A DNA stretch of 64,000 nucleotides from Luteibacter sp. Sphag1AF. GTDB lineage: Bacteria > Pseudomonadota > Gammaproteobacteria > Xanthomonadales > Rhodanobacteraceae. Below are positions 1 through 7,880 of this stretch, in pieces. The position numbers and the translations under genes were made by a program. A model generated the notes under the pieces. It ran no database searches, had not been told where the DNA came from, and worked only from the letters and a program-made list of their open reading frames with translations. The stretch covers positions 62,001 to 126,000 of the forward strand of contig NZ_JACHYH010000008.1 of the NCBI RefSeq assembly GCF_014192715.1. The letters run 5' to 3'. The stretch's first letter is position 1; every line of letters begins with the position of its first letter.

Positions 1-1
1 C

Positions 2-1258
2 CCCACGGCTGGCTCCGAAGGCATGGAAGAGGCCCAGCCGTTCTATGTGAATTCGCCGTACGGCATCGCGTTTGCGCACAACGGCAACCTGGTGAACACC
101 GAGGTGCTGCGCAAGGAGATGTTCGAGGACGACCGTCGCCACATCGACACCGACTCCGATTCGGAAGTGCTGTTGAACGTGCTGGCGCACGAGTTGCAGA
201 TTGAAGATCGCGGCGCGCTCACGGCAGAGCACGTGTTCAAGGCTATTTCGGCCGTGCACGCGCGTGCGCGCGGCGGCTACGCCTGTCTGGCGCTGGTGCT
301 GGGCTACGGCCTGGTCGCGTTCCGTGACCCCAACGGCATCCGTCCGCTGGTGCTCGGTGAGCGCGAGACGCCGGAAGGCCGCGAGTATGCGGTCACCTCC
401 GAGTCGGTGGCGCTGGACGTGCTGGGTTTCAAGCGCATCCGTGATGTTGCGCCGGGCGAAGCGGTCATCATCACCGAGGGTGGTCAGCTGCATTCGCAAC
501 AGTGCGCCCCGGGTGCGGTGCATGCGCCGTGCATTTTCGAGTACGTGTACCTGGCCCGTCCCGATTCGATGATGGAAGACGTGTCGGTGTACAAGGCGCG
601 TCTGCGCATGGGCGAGAAGCTGGCAGAGAAGATTCTCCGCGAGCGCGGCCCGGATCACGGCATTGACGCCGTGATCCCCATTCCCGACACGTCGCGCACG
701 GCGGCAAGCTCGCTGGCCCAGGCGCTGGGTGTGCCGATGCGCGAAGGCCTGGTCAAGAATCGCTACATCGGTCGCACGTTCATCATGCCGGGGCAGGGCG
801 AGCGCGTGAAATCCGTGCGTCGCAAGCTCAATGCCATCGACCTGGAATTCCGCAAGAAGAACGTACTGCTGGTGGATGACTCCATCGTGCGTGGCACCAC
901 GTCCAAGCAGATCATCCAGATGGCCCGCGACGCAGGTGCGAAGAATGTGTACTTCGCCTCGGCCGCACCGCCGGTTCGCTATCCCAACGTGTACGGCATC
1001 GACATGCCGGTAACTTCCGAGCTGATTGCTGCGGGTCGTACGGTGGAAGAAGTGGAGAAGGCATTGGGTGCCGACTGGCTGATCTACCAGGATCTGGAAG
1101 ACCTGATCTGGGCGGTCAGCGATGGCAACGAAGACCTGAAGCACTTCGATACCTCGTGCTTCTCGGGCGAGTACGTCACGGGCGTGGAAGCGGGTTACCT
1201 GGAAAAGCAGGAAGCCCAGCGTTCCGACGCCGCCAAGACCGAACGTCGCAGCGCCTGA
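2..1258 (+). CDS. purF: Amidophosphoribosyltransferase, 5'-truncated by window edge
   Basis: Catalyses the first committed step of purine synthesis, converting PRPP and glutamine to phosphoribosylamine in the cytosol. The reading frame is open from base 2 with no start, so the gene begins outside the window. The catalytic N-terminal Cys and the first part of the glutaminase domain are therefore missing. Visible parts are the glutaminase segment [18 protein letters not shown], the type I phosphoribosyltransferase PRPP loop [14 protein letters not shown], and IPDTSRTAA upstream of it. About 418 codons are present, against roughly 490-505 in the family. It ends in TGA and is followed by a strong terminator. 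Identity is certain; only the N-terminus is unseen. Confidence 0.97.
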   Translation, partial: PTAGSEGMEEAQPFYVNSPYGIAFAHNGNLVNTEVLRKEMFEDDRRHIDTDSDSEVLLNVLAHELQIEDRGALTAEHVFKAISAVHARARGGYACLALVLGYGLVAFRDPNGIRPLVLGERETPEGREYAVTSESVALDVLGFKRIRDVAPGEAVIITEGGQLHSQQCAPGAVHAPCIFEYVYLARPDSMMEDVSVYKARLRMGEKLAEKILRERGPDHGIDAVIPIPDTSRTAASSLAQALGVPMREGLVKNRYIGRTFIMPGQGERVKSVRRKLNAIDLEFRKKNVLLVDDSIVRGTTSKQIIQMARDAGAKNVYFASAAPPVRYPNVYGIDMPVTSELIAAGRTVEEVEKALGADWLIYQDLEDLIWAVSDGNEDLKHFDTSCFSGEYVTGVEAGYLEKQEAQRSDAAKTERRSA

Positions 1259-1277
1259 TTCCACGCTGATGTTGACC

Positions 1278-1311
1278 GGAAGGCGGCCCCGCGTGGCCGC
1301 CTTCCTTGTTT
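1278..1311 (+). terminator. Rho-independent terminator of purF
   Basis: Perfect 11-bp stem GGAAGGCGGCC / GGCCGCCTTCC with a 6-nt loop, followed by TTGTTT. It lies 20 bp after the purF stop and just before the next gene's start, so that gene needs its own promoter or read-through. Confidence 0.85.
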
Positions 1312-1324
1312 CAAGGGAGCTTCC

Positions 1325-2125
1325 GTGAACGACCTGCACGCCGCCGCCAAACGTTGCCTGGACGCTGCTGACCCGGCTGAGAAAGTGCGGCTGTCGTTCG
1401 AGACATGGCAGCGGCTGGTCGCCGGTGAGCTGGCGCCGGACGAGGCGTCGCCGCCCGCCGAGCCGATGGGTCCGCCGGGGCGTCCGGAGCGTCCGCGCCT
1501 GATTTCGCCGCGAGAGCTGGCGCAGCGTGGACTGGGTACGCCTCAAGGCCGTGCGGCACTGGTGCATGCCATTGCGCATATCGAGTTCAACGCCATCAAC
1601 CTGGCGTGGGATGCGGTGTATCGGTTTCGCGGCAAGCCAGCGGAGTTCTACAGGGACTGGGCATCGTGCGCGAACGACGAAGCGCGACACTACACGATGC
1701 TTTCCACGCGACTGGCCGAACTGGGCTACGCGTATGGTGACTTCGATGCGCATAACGGCCTCTGGGACATGGCGGAGAAAACCGCTCACCACGACACCGC
1801 GCGCATGGCGCTGGTGCCGCGCGTGCTGGAGGCGCGCGGTCTGGATGTCACGCCGGGAATGATTGGGCGACTGACGCGGCACGGTGACGAGCGCACCGTC
1901 GCGATTCTGGAAGTGATTCTCCGCGAGGAAGTGGCGCACGTGGCGGCGGGAACGCGGTGGTTCCATTTCTGCTGCGAGCGCGATGGCATTGAACCGCGCG
2001 CCACCTTTGTGGCGCTGCTGGATGAGTACATGCACGGGTCATTGCGCGGGCCGTTCAATCATCCTGCCCGGCGCGAGGCCGGCTTCAGCGAGCAGGAACT
2101 GGAGTGGCTGGAAACGCTGGGCTGA
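1325..2125 (+). CDS. DUF455 family ferritin-like protein
   Basis: 266 aa. It matches the DUF455 family, predicted ferritin-like four-helix proteins of unknown function. Candidate di-iron ligands are present in the right spacing: HIEFNAIN near residue 88, NDEARHY near 120, and EEVAHV near 200, which give Glu and ExxH pairs typical of a carboxylate-bridged di-metal site. There is no signal peptide, so it should be cytosolic. It starts at GTG 1325 after an AGGGAGC Shine-Dalgarno at 1314-1320, just past the purF terminator. The substrate is not known. Family assignment is good; the di-metal role is inference. Confidence 0.85.
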   Translation: MNDLHAAAKRCLDAADPAEKVRLSFETWQRLVAGELAPDEASPPAEPMGPPGRPERPRLISPRELAQRGLGTPQGRAALVHAIAHIEFNAINLAWDAVYRFRGKPAEFYRDWASCANDEARHYTMLSTRLAELGYAYGDFDAHNGLWDMAEKTAHHDTARMALVPRVLEARGLDVTPGMIGRLTRHGDERTVAILEVILREEVAHVAAGTRWFHFCCERDGIEPRATFVALLDEYMHGSLRGPFNHPARREAGFSEQELEWLETLG

Positions 2126-2189
2126 TCGCCTTTCGCGAGCCATCCTGTGGGGCCGATCCGGCTTGCGATACGTGGCGGGGCCACTTCAG

Positions 2190-3041
2190 CTAAATCGCGC
2201 CGCCACACTTCTTGCAATACGTTGCATCCCGATCGTGCCCCAGCAGCCCGCATTGCTCACACAGGCGCGCATCGCGGTCATTCCGCAAAATCCCCGCTGC
2301 CAGCTCCGCACCCACGATGCCGGTAGGCAGCGCAATGATCGCGTAGCCCAGCAGAATGGTGACGGAGGTCAGCATCTGCCCCAGCGGCGTGCGCGGGGTG
2401 AGGTCGCCGTAGCCGGTGGTGGTCAGGGTCACCACTGCCCAATACATCGCGGCGGGAATGCTGGTGAAGCCATGCTCTGGCCCTTCCACCACGTACATCA
2501 TGGTGCCGAGGATCACCACCAGAATGCACACGGCGAAGAAGAACACGAAGATCTTCCGGCGCGCGTGCGCCAGCGCGGCCATCAGGCCGTGGGCTTCGTC
2601 GAGGTACAGGGGGATTTTCAGCAGGCGGAAGATCCGCAGCAGGCGCAGGATGCGCACGTCGATGAGGTAGTGGATGCCTGGCGTCACCAGTGCGATATAG
2701 CTTGGCAGGATCGCCAGAAGGTCAATGACGCCAAACAGGCTCAGTGCGTAGCGCAGCGGATGACGTACCGACATCAGGCGTACCGCGTACTCCACGGTGA
2801 AGGCGCCAGTGAACACCCATTCGGCGATATACAGCCAGCCGCCTGCGCGGTTGTGAATCGAGTTCACGCTGTCGAGAATCACCACCAGCACACTGGCGAC
2901 GATGACCAGCAACAGGGTGAGGTCGAAGCGTCGTCCAGCGACCGTGTCTGACTCGAAGATCAGCTCGTGGGCGCGCCGCCGCCATCCGGCGTCCGGCTTG
3001 CCGAACCGCTTGCTGCGCATGTCCCGGCGTGACAGGTTCAT
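2190..3041 (-). CDS. Voltage-gated-type potassium channel with C-terminal zinc-ribbon tail
   Basis: 283-aa inner-membrane ion channel of the Kv/ion_trans superfamily. Six hydrophobic segments are visible. The S4 sensor-like helix RILRLLRIFRLLKI is at about residues 130-143, and the potassium selectivity filter TTTGYGD is at about 207-213 between S5 and S6. After S6 a short cytosolic tail carries two CxxC pairs (about C261/C264 and C276/C279), which form a rubredoxin-like zinc ribbon. It is the last gene of the leftward block and is separated from lpxH by about 100 bp holding a REP-like hairpin. Potassium selectivity is well supported by the filter; gating by voltage is inferred from S4. Confidence 0.93.
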   Translation of the reverse strand: MNLSRRDMRSKRFGKPDAGWRRRAHELIFESDTVAGRRFDLTLLLVIVASVLVVILDSVNSIHNRAGGWLYIAEWVFTGAFTVEYAVRLMSVRHPLRYALSLFGVIDLLAILPSYIALVTPGIHYLIDVRILRLLRIFRLLKIPLYLDEAHGLMAALAHARRKIFVFFFAVCILVVILGTMMYVVEGPEHGFTSIPAAMYWAVVTLTTTGYGDLTPRTPLGQMLTSVTILLGYAIIALPTGIVGAELAAGILRNDRDARLCEQCGLLGHDRDATYCKKCGGAI

Positions 3042-3114
3042 TCCAATCGCCTTGAGGTTCCCGGTAGGCGAAGTCTAGCGCGGGCGCTGGTGTGCGCTAT
3101 AGCCGGGTTCTTAT

Positions 3115-3140
3115 GCCATCACGAGCTTGCTCGCGTTGGC
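3115..3140. repeat. REP-like palindrome between lpxH and the potassium channel gene
   Basis: GCCATCACGAGC-TT-GCTCGCGTTGGC forms a near-perfect 12-bp hairpin. Its core GAGCTTGCTCGC recurs elsewhere in intergenic DNA of this window. It sits directly after the lpxH stop and may also limit read-through into the channel gene, though it has no strong T-run. Confidence 0.5.
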
Positions 3141-3141
3141 T

Positions 3142-3876
3142 TTATGCCTTGGGCAACTGCAACCCGCGCAATGCCAGGCCATCCGGATCAACCGTCAGCA
3201 CCGACCCATGGTCGTACCAGTCGCCCAGCACAATGCGTCGGGCCGGATTTCCGTCCAGTGCAAAGTCGTGAATGGCGGGGCGGTGCGTGTGGCCGTGCAC
3301 CAGCCGGTGCACACCTTTTTCGCGCATCGTGGTTTCCACGGTCTGCTGATTCACATCCATGATGGCTTCGCTGATGCTGCCGGTGCGCTCCCTGCTTTCA
3401 CTGCGCGCCTTCGCTGCAAACGCGCGTCGCGCTTCCAGCGGCATGGACAGAATCTGAGCCCCCCAGGCCGGATTGCGCACCTGCTGGCGGAACTGCTGGT
3501 ACTGCACGTCATCGGTGCACAGCAGGTCGCCGTGCATCAGCAGGGTGGGCGTGCCGTACAGGTCATGCACGACGCCATCCTCAAGCAGAATCATGCCCGC
3601 GCGATCCGCGAACGCCTGGCCCAGCAGGAAGTCCCGGTTGCCCGCCATGAAGTACACCGGCACGCCGGCATCGCTAAGTCCGCGCGTGGCGGTGGCAATG
3701 CGTCCGGGAAGCTCGGCGTCGTCATCGTCGCCGATCCATGCTTCCACCAGATCGCCCAGGATGTAGAACGCATCGGCAGCGCGTGCTTCGTCGCTGGCCA
3801 GATAGTCTTCAAACAGCGCGGTGATGGCGGGGCGGCTATCGTCCAGATGCAGGTCGGAAATGAAAAGCGTCGTCAT
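3142..3876 (-). CDS. lpxH: UDP-2,3-diacylglucosamine diphosphatase
   Basis: 244 aa. Hydrolyses UDP-2,3-diacylglucosamine to lipid X and UMP in the lipid A pathway, peripherally at the inner membrane. All metallophosphoesterase motifs are present in order: ISDLHLDDSRP (residues 6-16), LGDLVEAWIGDDD, MAGNRDF, MHGDLLCTDD and VHGHTHRPAIH. The length matches the family (about 240 aa). The start is 4 bp after the stop of the cyclophilin gene, so the two are co-transcribed. The ppiB/lpxH pairing is common in gammaproteobacteria, although here the cyclophilin carries a signal peptide. Confidence 0.96.
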   Translation of the reverse strand: MTTLFISDLHLDDSRPAITALFEDYLASDEARAADAFYILGDLVEAWIGDDDDAELPGRIATATRGLSDAGVPVYFMAGNRDFLLGQAFADRAGMILLEDGVVHDLYGTPTLLMHGDLLCTDDVQYQQFRQQVRNPAWGAQILSMPLEARRAFAAKARSESRERTGSISEAIMDVNQQTVETTMREKGVHRLVHGHTHRPAIHDFALDGNPARRIVLGDWYDHGSVLTVDPDGLALRGLQLPKA

Positions 3877-3880
3877 GCGA

Positions 3881-4603
3881 TCAATGCTTGGCCGGCTTGG
3901 GCTTGGCCGGTGGGGCCTTGGGCGCAGCGTCCTTCGCAGCGGTGGGCGCGGTAGTGGACGCCGGGGCCGGCACGGGTTTTTCTTCGCCGACCACGGCGGC
4001 CGTCTGAATCACGACCAGGGGATTGGGTACGTCGTTGACGAACGGGCCCTGGGGGCGCGTGGGCAGCTTGGCGATCTTGTCGACCACGTCCATGCCGTTG
4101 ACCACCTTGCCGAACACGGCAAAGCTCCACGCGAAGCTGCCCTGCGAGCTCACGTAGTCGAAGCGGCGGTTGTCCACCAGGTTGATGAAGAATTGCGAGG
4201 TGCCCGAGTTGGGGTCGGTGCCGCGCGCGACGGCAACGGTGCCTCGCACATTCGACAGGCCGTTGTCGGCTTCGCTGGGTACAGCGGCACGCGTGCGGCG
4301 CGGCGTGAGGTCGCGGTTGTACAGGCCGCCCTGAATCACATAGCCGTCCACCACGCGGTGAAAGACCGTGCCGTCGTAGAAGCCGTCGCGCACGTATTGC
4401 AGGTAGTTGGCGACGCTCTTGGGGGCCTTGTCGGGAAACAGTTCGATGGTGATGTCGCCCTGGCTGGTATGCAGGATCACACGCGGATGCTGCTCGGCAG
4501 CAGGCGCAGCGGGTTTGGCCGTCTGCGCCACGGGCGCGAGGGGCAGGGCGAGAAGCAGGCTGGCAAGAACGAATCGGAGCATGGGCGTCATCGGGTACGG
4601 CAA
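3881..4603 (-). CDS. ppiA: Periplasmic peptidyl-prolyl cis-trans isomerase (cyclophilin, PpiA type)
   Basis: 240 aa including an N-terminal signal peptide (MLRFVLASLLLALPLAPVAQ), so it acts in the periplasm on proline bonds during folding. The cyclophilin core covers residues 40-205, with FHRVVDGYVIQGG and a GTSQFFINL-type active-site segment. The C-terminus is an Ala/Pro/Lys-rich low-complexity tail (roughly 210-240). The true start may be the second or third Met (MTPMLRF), a few codons in, because the first Met is followed by an unneeded MPYP. It is immediately upstream of lpxH (4 bp gap) and downstream of ppx. Confidence 0.92.
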   Translation of the reverse strand: MPYPMTPMLRFVLASLLLALPLAPVAQTAKPAAPAAEQHPRVILHTSQGDITIELFPDKAPKSVANYLQYVRDGFYDGTVFHRVVDGYVIQGGLYNRDLTPRRTRAAVPSEADNGLSNVRGTVAVARGTDPNSGTSQFFINLVDNRRFDYVSSQGSFAWSFAVFGKVVNGMDVVDKIAKLPTRPQGPFVNDVPNPLVVIQTAAVVGEEKPVPAPASTTAPTAAKDAAPKAPPAKPKPAKH

Positions 4604-4641
4604 GACAGTCCGGCGATGATACGCCGGATGGCCCTGGTAGG

Positions 4642-6159
4642 TTATTCGGTGGCCAGCTCAAGCTGGAGGCCAAGATCGGCCAGGGGCTCACGCTCCTGTT
4701 CGAGGTCGGCTTCGGTGAGCGGGTGCTGGTCGAGCCAGTCGGCTGGCATGGACAGACGCAGGCGCTGGCGCGTGGCGGCCACGCGGATGCGAGGCAGGGC
4801 TTCCGCGCGACGGGCGCGGCGGAACAGGACGCCAAGGCGCAGCAGTGCGGTGATGTGGCGGGCCAGCATGCGGTAGCGCACCGGCAGGCTGGTCAGCACG
4901 GATTTTTCAGGCTTGCGGCGATGGCATTCGACAATCGCCGCCAGCAACTGCTGTTCCTGCCGCGAGAAGCCGGCCAGATCAGCGTGACGCAGGATGTAAG
5001 CGCCGTGGCGCTGATGCTGGCTGTGCGCGATGGCCAGACCCAGTTCGTGCACGCGCGCGGCCCAGGACAGCCACTCACGGGCATCGTCGTCCAGCTTCCA
5101 CGCCTTGGCCACCTGATCGAAGAAGGCGAGCGCGGTGGTTTCCACGCGGCGGGCCTGGGCGCGGTCCACGCCGTAGCGGCTGGCGATGGCGTCGATGCTG
5201 GCCGTGCGCGGATCGCTGCCGGCTGCGCGGCCGATCAGGTCCCACAGCAGGCCTTCACGCATCGAACTTTCCGAAACCCCCAGCCGCTCGATGCCCAGCG
5301 ATTCAAAGGCGGCCTCGAAGATGGCCACGCCGCCAGCGAACACTTCGGCACGGTCTTCAGCCAGACCCGGCAGTTTCAGCGTGGCAGACGAGCCCTGCTC
5401 GATGATGGCCTCGCGCACCGTCGCCAGCGCCATGGGCGTGATGCCATGGTCAGACAGCTTCATGGCGCGCACCACGGCACCAATGGACTTGGCGGTGCCC
5501 GAGGAACCCCATGCGTCGGACCAGCCGGTTTCCCGGTATTCCTCGCCGAACTGCTGGAGCAGCACGCCGATTTCGCGACGGGCTTTCTGCCAGCGCTTGC
5601 GGGTGATCTTGCCGCCGGGGAAGAAGCGCATGGTGGAGGCGATGCAGCCCACCTGCACGCTTTCCGTGTGCAGCGGCGCCGTGCCCCGACCAATGATGAA
5701 TTCGGTACTGCCGCCGCCGATGTCGATGACCAGGCGGTGATCGCGCGTGGCGGGGAGGTCGTGCGCGGCGCCCAGGAAGATCAGGCGGCCTTCTTCACGG
5801 CCAGAAACGATTTCCACCGGATGACCCAGGGCCGCTTCTGCGGCCGACAGGAAGGCCTGCGGTGAAGCCAGCCGGCGAACGGTGTTGGTGGCCACGGCGC
5901 GCACGCGCATGGCGGGAATGCCCGCGATGCGCTGGCCGAAGCGCGCCAGACTGGCGAGCGCGGCAGCGCGGTGTTCGGCATCCAGTGTGCCATCGGAGCG
6001 CAGGCCCACGGCCATGCGTACGGAATCGCGAAGGCGGTCGATGACGCGCGGTTCGCCATGTTCGTAGCGCGCCACGACCATGTGAAAACTGTTGGAGCCC
6101 AGATCTACGGCGGCGAGCAACTCGCCTTCACTGATCTGTGATTTGCCGGCGTTGCTCAA
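4642..6159 (-). CDS. ppx: Exopolyphosphatase (Ppx/GppA family), TTG start
   Basis: Releases phosphate from the ends of polyphosphate chains; a GppA-like pppGpp hydrolase is the other possibility. The ASKHA phosphatase signature AVDLGSNSFHMVVARYEHG is near the N-terminus, VIDIGGGSTEFIIG is near residue 150, and a C-terminal HD-like helical domain follows. The open frame extends to 6366, but the upstream sequence does not look like Ppx. The TTG at 6159 puts 12 residues before GELLAAVDLGSN and gives 505 aa, close to E. coli Ppx (513); a GTG at 6198 is the alternative. It lies in the same leftward block as ppk, phoR and phoB, which supports a polyphosphate role over pppGpp. Confidence 0.92.
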   Translation of the reverse strand: MSNAGKSQISEGELLAAVDLGSNSFHMVVARYEHGEPRVIDRLRDSVRMAVGLRSDGTLDAEHRAAALASLARFGQRIAGIPAMRVRAVATNTVRRLASPQAFLSAAEAALGHPVEIVSGREEGRLIFLGAAHDLPATRDHRLVIDIGGGSTEFIIGRGTAPLHTESVQVGCIASTMRFFPGGKITRKRWQKARREIGVLLQQFGEEYRETGWSDAWGSSGTAKSIGAVVRAMKLSDHGITPMALATVREAIIEQGSSATLKLPGLAEDRAEVFAGGVAIFEAAFESLGIERLGVSESSMREGLLWDLIGRAAGSDPRTASIDAIASRYGVDRAQARRVETTALAFFDQVAKAWKLDDDAREWLSWAARVHELGLAIAHSQHQRHGAYILRHADLAGFSRQEQQLLAAIVECHRRKPEKSVLTSLPVRYRMLARHITALLRLGVLFRRARRAEALPRIRVAATRQRLRLSMPADWLDQHPLTEADLEQEREPLADLGLQLELATE

Positions 6160-6232
6160 TGGGCGGTCCCGAGACTTCGATTTGGGCGATTCTTGCACGT
6201 GAGCGGGGCTTGCAGGCAAGCGCTTGTGTTCG

Positions 6233-6730
6233 CTAGGCGCTGGCCGATCGTGAAGATCGCAGGGCGGATACAACAAACAAGACGAGCCCCAGCGCGCCGT
6301 ATACCCAGTAGTCGGTGGGCGCGACGCCGCACCAGTGCTTGTGCCAGGGCACATGCGAGGGGTCAAAGCGAGAAAGGCCGAAGGCCGGATTGAGCACGAA
6401 CCAGAGGAAGTCTTCGGTGACCCAGAACACCATCAGGCAGGCCAGCGCGCGAATCTGGGCGCGCCAGCGCCAGTGACCCTCGACGATCATGGGGAAGTGG
6501 AAGAGCACCGCGATGAACGGAAAAACCCAGGCGTGATAGCCGGTCATGGGCCGGCCGCCCCATAGCAGATCCAGCAGCCAGTGGTGCTCGATGCGCCAGG
6601 TAGGCAAGCCGGTAGCCCAGCCGTTCGGGCCTTCAATCTGGATTTCGACGTTGGCAAACATCCAGGCCAGCAGCACGGTGGCCAGGAAGGTGCAGGCCAG
6701 ACGCACGGGCCGTTCGATGTGAAACCTCAC
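6233..6730 (-). CDS. Small multi-pass membrane protein of unknown function
   Basis: 165 aa with four or five hydrophobic segments (about 10-28, 68-85, 93-112 and 142-158), rich in Trp, His and Phe. No family is recognised with confidence. Conserved-looking features are IEHHWLLDLLWGGRPMTGYHAWVFP and SHVPWHKHWCG, with several His that could bind a ligand or metal. Its ATGA start overlaps the stop of the upstream glycosyltransferase, so it is translationally coupled to it. This suggests a related membrane-lipid or envelope role, but no function can be assigned from sequence alone. Confidence 0.8.
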   Translation of the reverse strand: MRFHIERPVRLACTFLATVLLAWMFANVEIQIEGPNGWATGLPTWRIEHHWLLDLLWGGRPMTGYHAWVFPFIAVLFHFPMIVEGHWRWRAQIRALACLMVFWVTEDFLWFVLNPAFGLSRFDPSHVPWHKHWCGVAPTDYWVYGALGLVLFVVSALRSSRSASA

Positions 6731-7872
6731 GCGTGAGCTGCCAGGTCTGCAAGAACGACGTCCAGCACGTGCTTGGCGGCATCGGGCCGGCCGATGGCGC
6801 GTGCGCGCTCGCGCATGCTGGAAAGATGGCCTGGATTGCGTGACAGATGGCCGATGCGCCAGGCCAGGGCCTCCGCATCAATGGCTTTCAGTGCGGCGCC
6901 CTGTTCCAGAAGATAATCGGCGTTGCGCTCTTCCTGCCCGGGAATGGGCGCGTTGACGATCATAGGCAGGCCCATGGCCAGGCACTCGGAAGTGGTGAGG
7001 CCACCTGGCTTGGTGATGGCAAGGTCGCAGCAGGCCATCAGGCGCTCCACCTGCTTGCTGAAGCCCTGCGGGAAGAGCCGGCCGGGATGTGCCACGGCAA
7101 GTTTTTGCAGTTTGCTGAGGGCATCGGCATTGCGGCCTGCCAGCACCACCAGTTGGAAGTCGCCCTCCACGGCGAGCAATCGTGCGGCGACCTCGTCCAG
7201 ATTGCCGACCCCGGCGCCGCCGCCCATCACCAGATAGGCAGGCCGTGCCGGATCAATGCCGTATTCCCCGGCGCATTGCGCGCGCGCGGGAGCCGTGGCA
7301 AACGCGGGCATGATCGGAATACCGGTGGCGTAGACGTTGCGGCGGTCGATACCCACCGCATGCATGCGCGCGGCGATTTCGTCGTTGGCCGCAAAGTAGC
7401 CGCGCATGCGCGGCACTACCCACATGCGATGCAGGTCGAAATCGGTGACCTGCACCCACACCGGTACGTGGAAGCGTTCGCGGCGGATGTCATGCATCAG
7501 CATTTCGGCGGGCAGAAAATGCGTGCAGATGATCGCGTCTGGCTGGAACGCCGCGATGGCCTTGCGCAGCGCGCGCGTGTTCAGTCGTTCCATCGTGCGG
7601 CGCATGCGCTGGGTCAGGGCGTCCGGATGGGCGTCGCCAGTGATGCGGTAAAGCATGCCCCACAGCTGCGGATGCCTGGTGATCAGGCGCAGATAGAAGT
7701 CGGCATACAGGCGCCGGAAGCTGGACGGCACATAGTCCATCACGTCCAGATGGCCGGCCACCACGTCGTGGCCCTGGGCCGCCATGGCTTCCACGGTGGC
7801 GTGCAGGGCGTCGGCGGCGCGCACGTGCCCCGCGCCGGCCGATACGCTGAGCATCAGAATCCGGCGCGTCAT
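6727..7872 (-). CDS. MGDG synthase/UgtP-type glycolipid glycosyltransferase
   Basis: 381 aa. The N-terminal MGDG-synthase domain (LMLSVSAGAGHVRAADAL, residues 6-23) is followed by a GT28-type C-terminal nucleotide-sugar domain with KPGGLTTSECLAMGLPMI. This combination is typical of processive diacylglycerol glucosyl/galactosyltransferases and of MurG relatives. There is no signal peptide, and the enzyme would be peripheral at the inner membrane. It starts 8 bp after the ppk stop and overlaps the next gene by 4 bp, inside a phosphate-regulated-looking cluster. Replacing phospholipids with glycolipids during phosphate limitation is an attractive inference. The acceptor and the sugar cannot be told from sequence. 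Confidence 0.87.
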   Translation of the reverse strand: MTRRILMLSVSAGAGHVRAADALHATVEAMAAQGHDVVAGHLDVMDYVPSSFRRLYADFYLRLITRHPQLWGMLYRITGDAHPDALTQRMRRTMERLNTRALRKAIAAFQPDAIICTHFLPAEMLMHDIRRERFHVPVWVQVTDFDLHRMWVVPRMRGYFAANDEIAARMHAVGIDRRNVYATGIPIMPAFATAPARAQCAGEYGIDPARPAYLVMGGGAGVGNLDEVAARLLAVEGDFQLVVLAGRNADALSKLQKLAVAHPGRLFPQGFSKQVERLMACCDLAITKPGGLTTSECLAMGLPMIVNAPIPGQEERNADYLLEQGAALKAIDAEALAWRIGHLSRNPGHLSSMRERARAIGRPDAAKHVLDVVLADLAAHA

Positions 7873-7880
7873 GATGTTGG

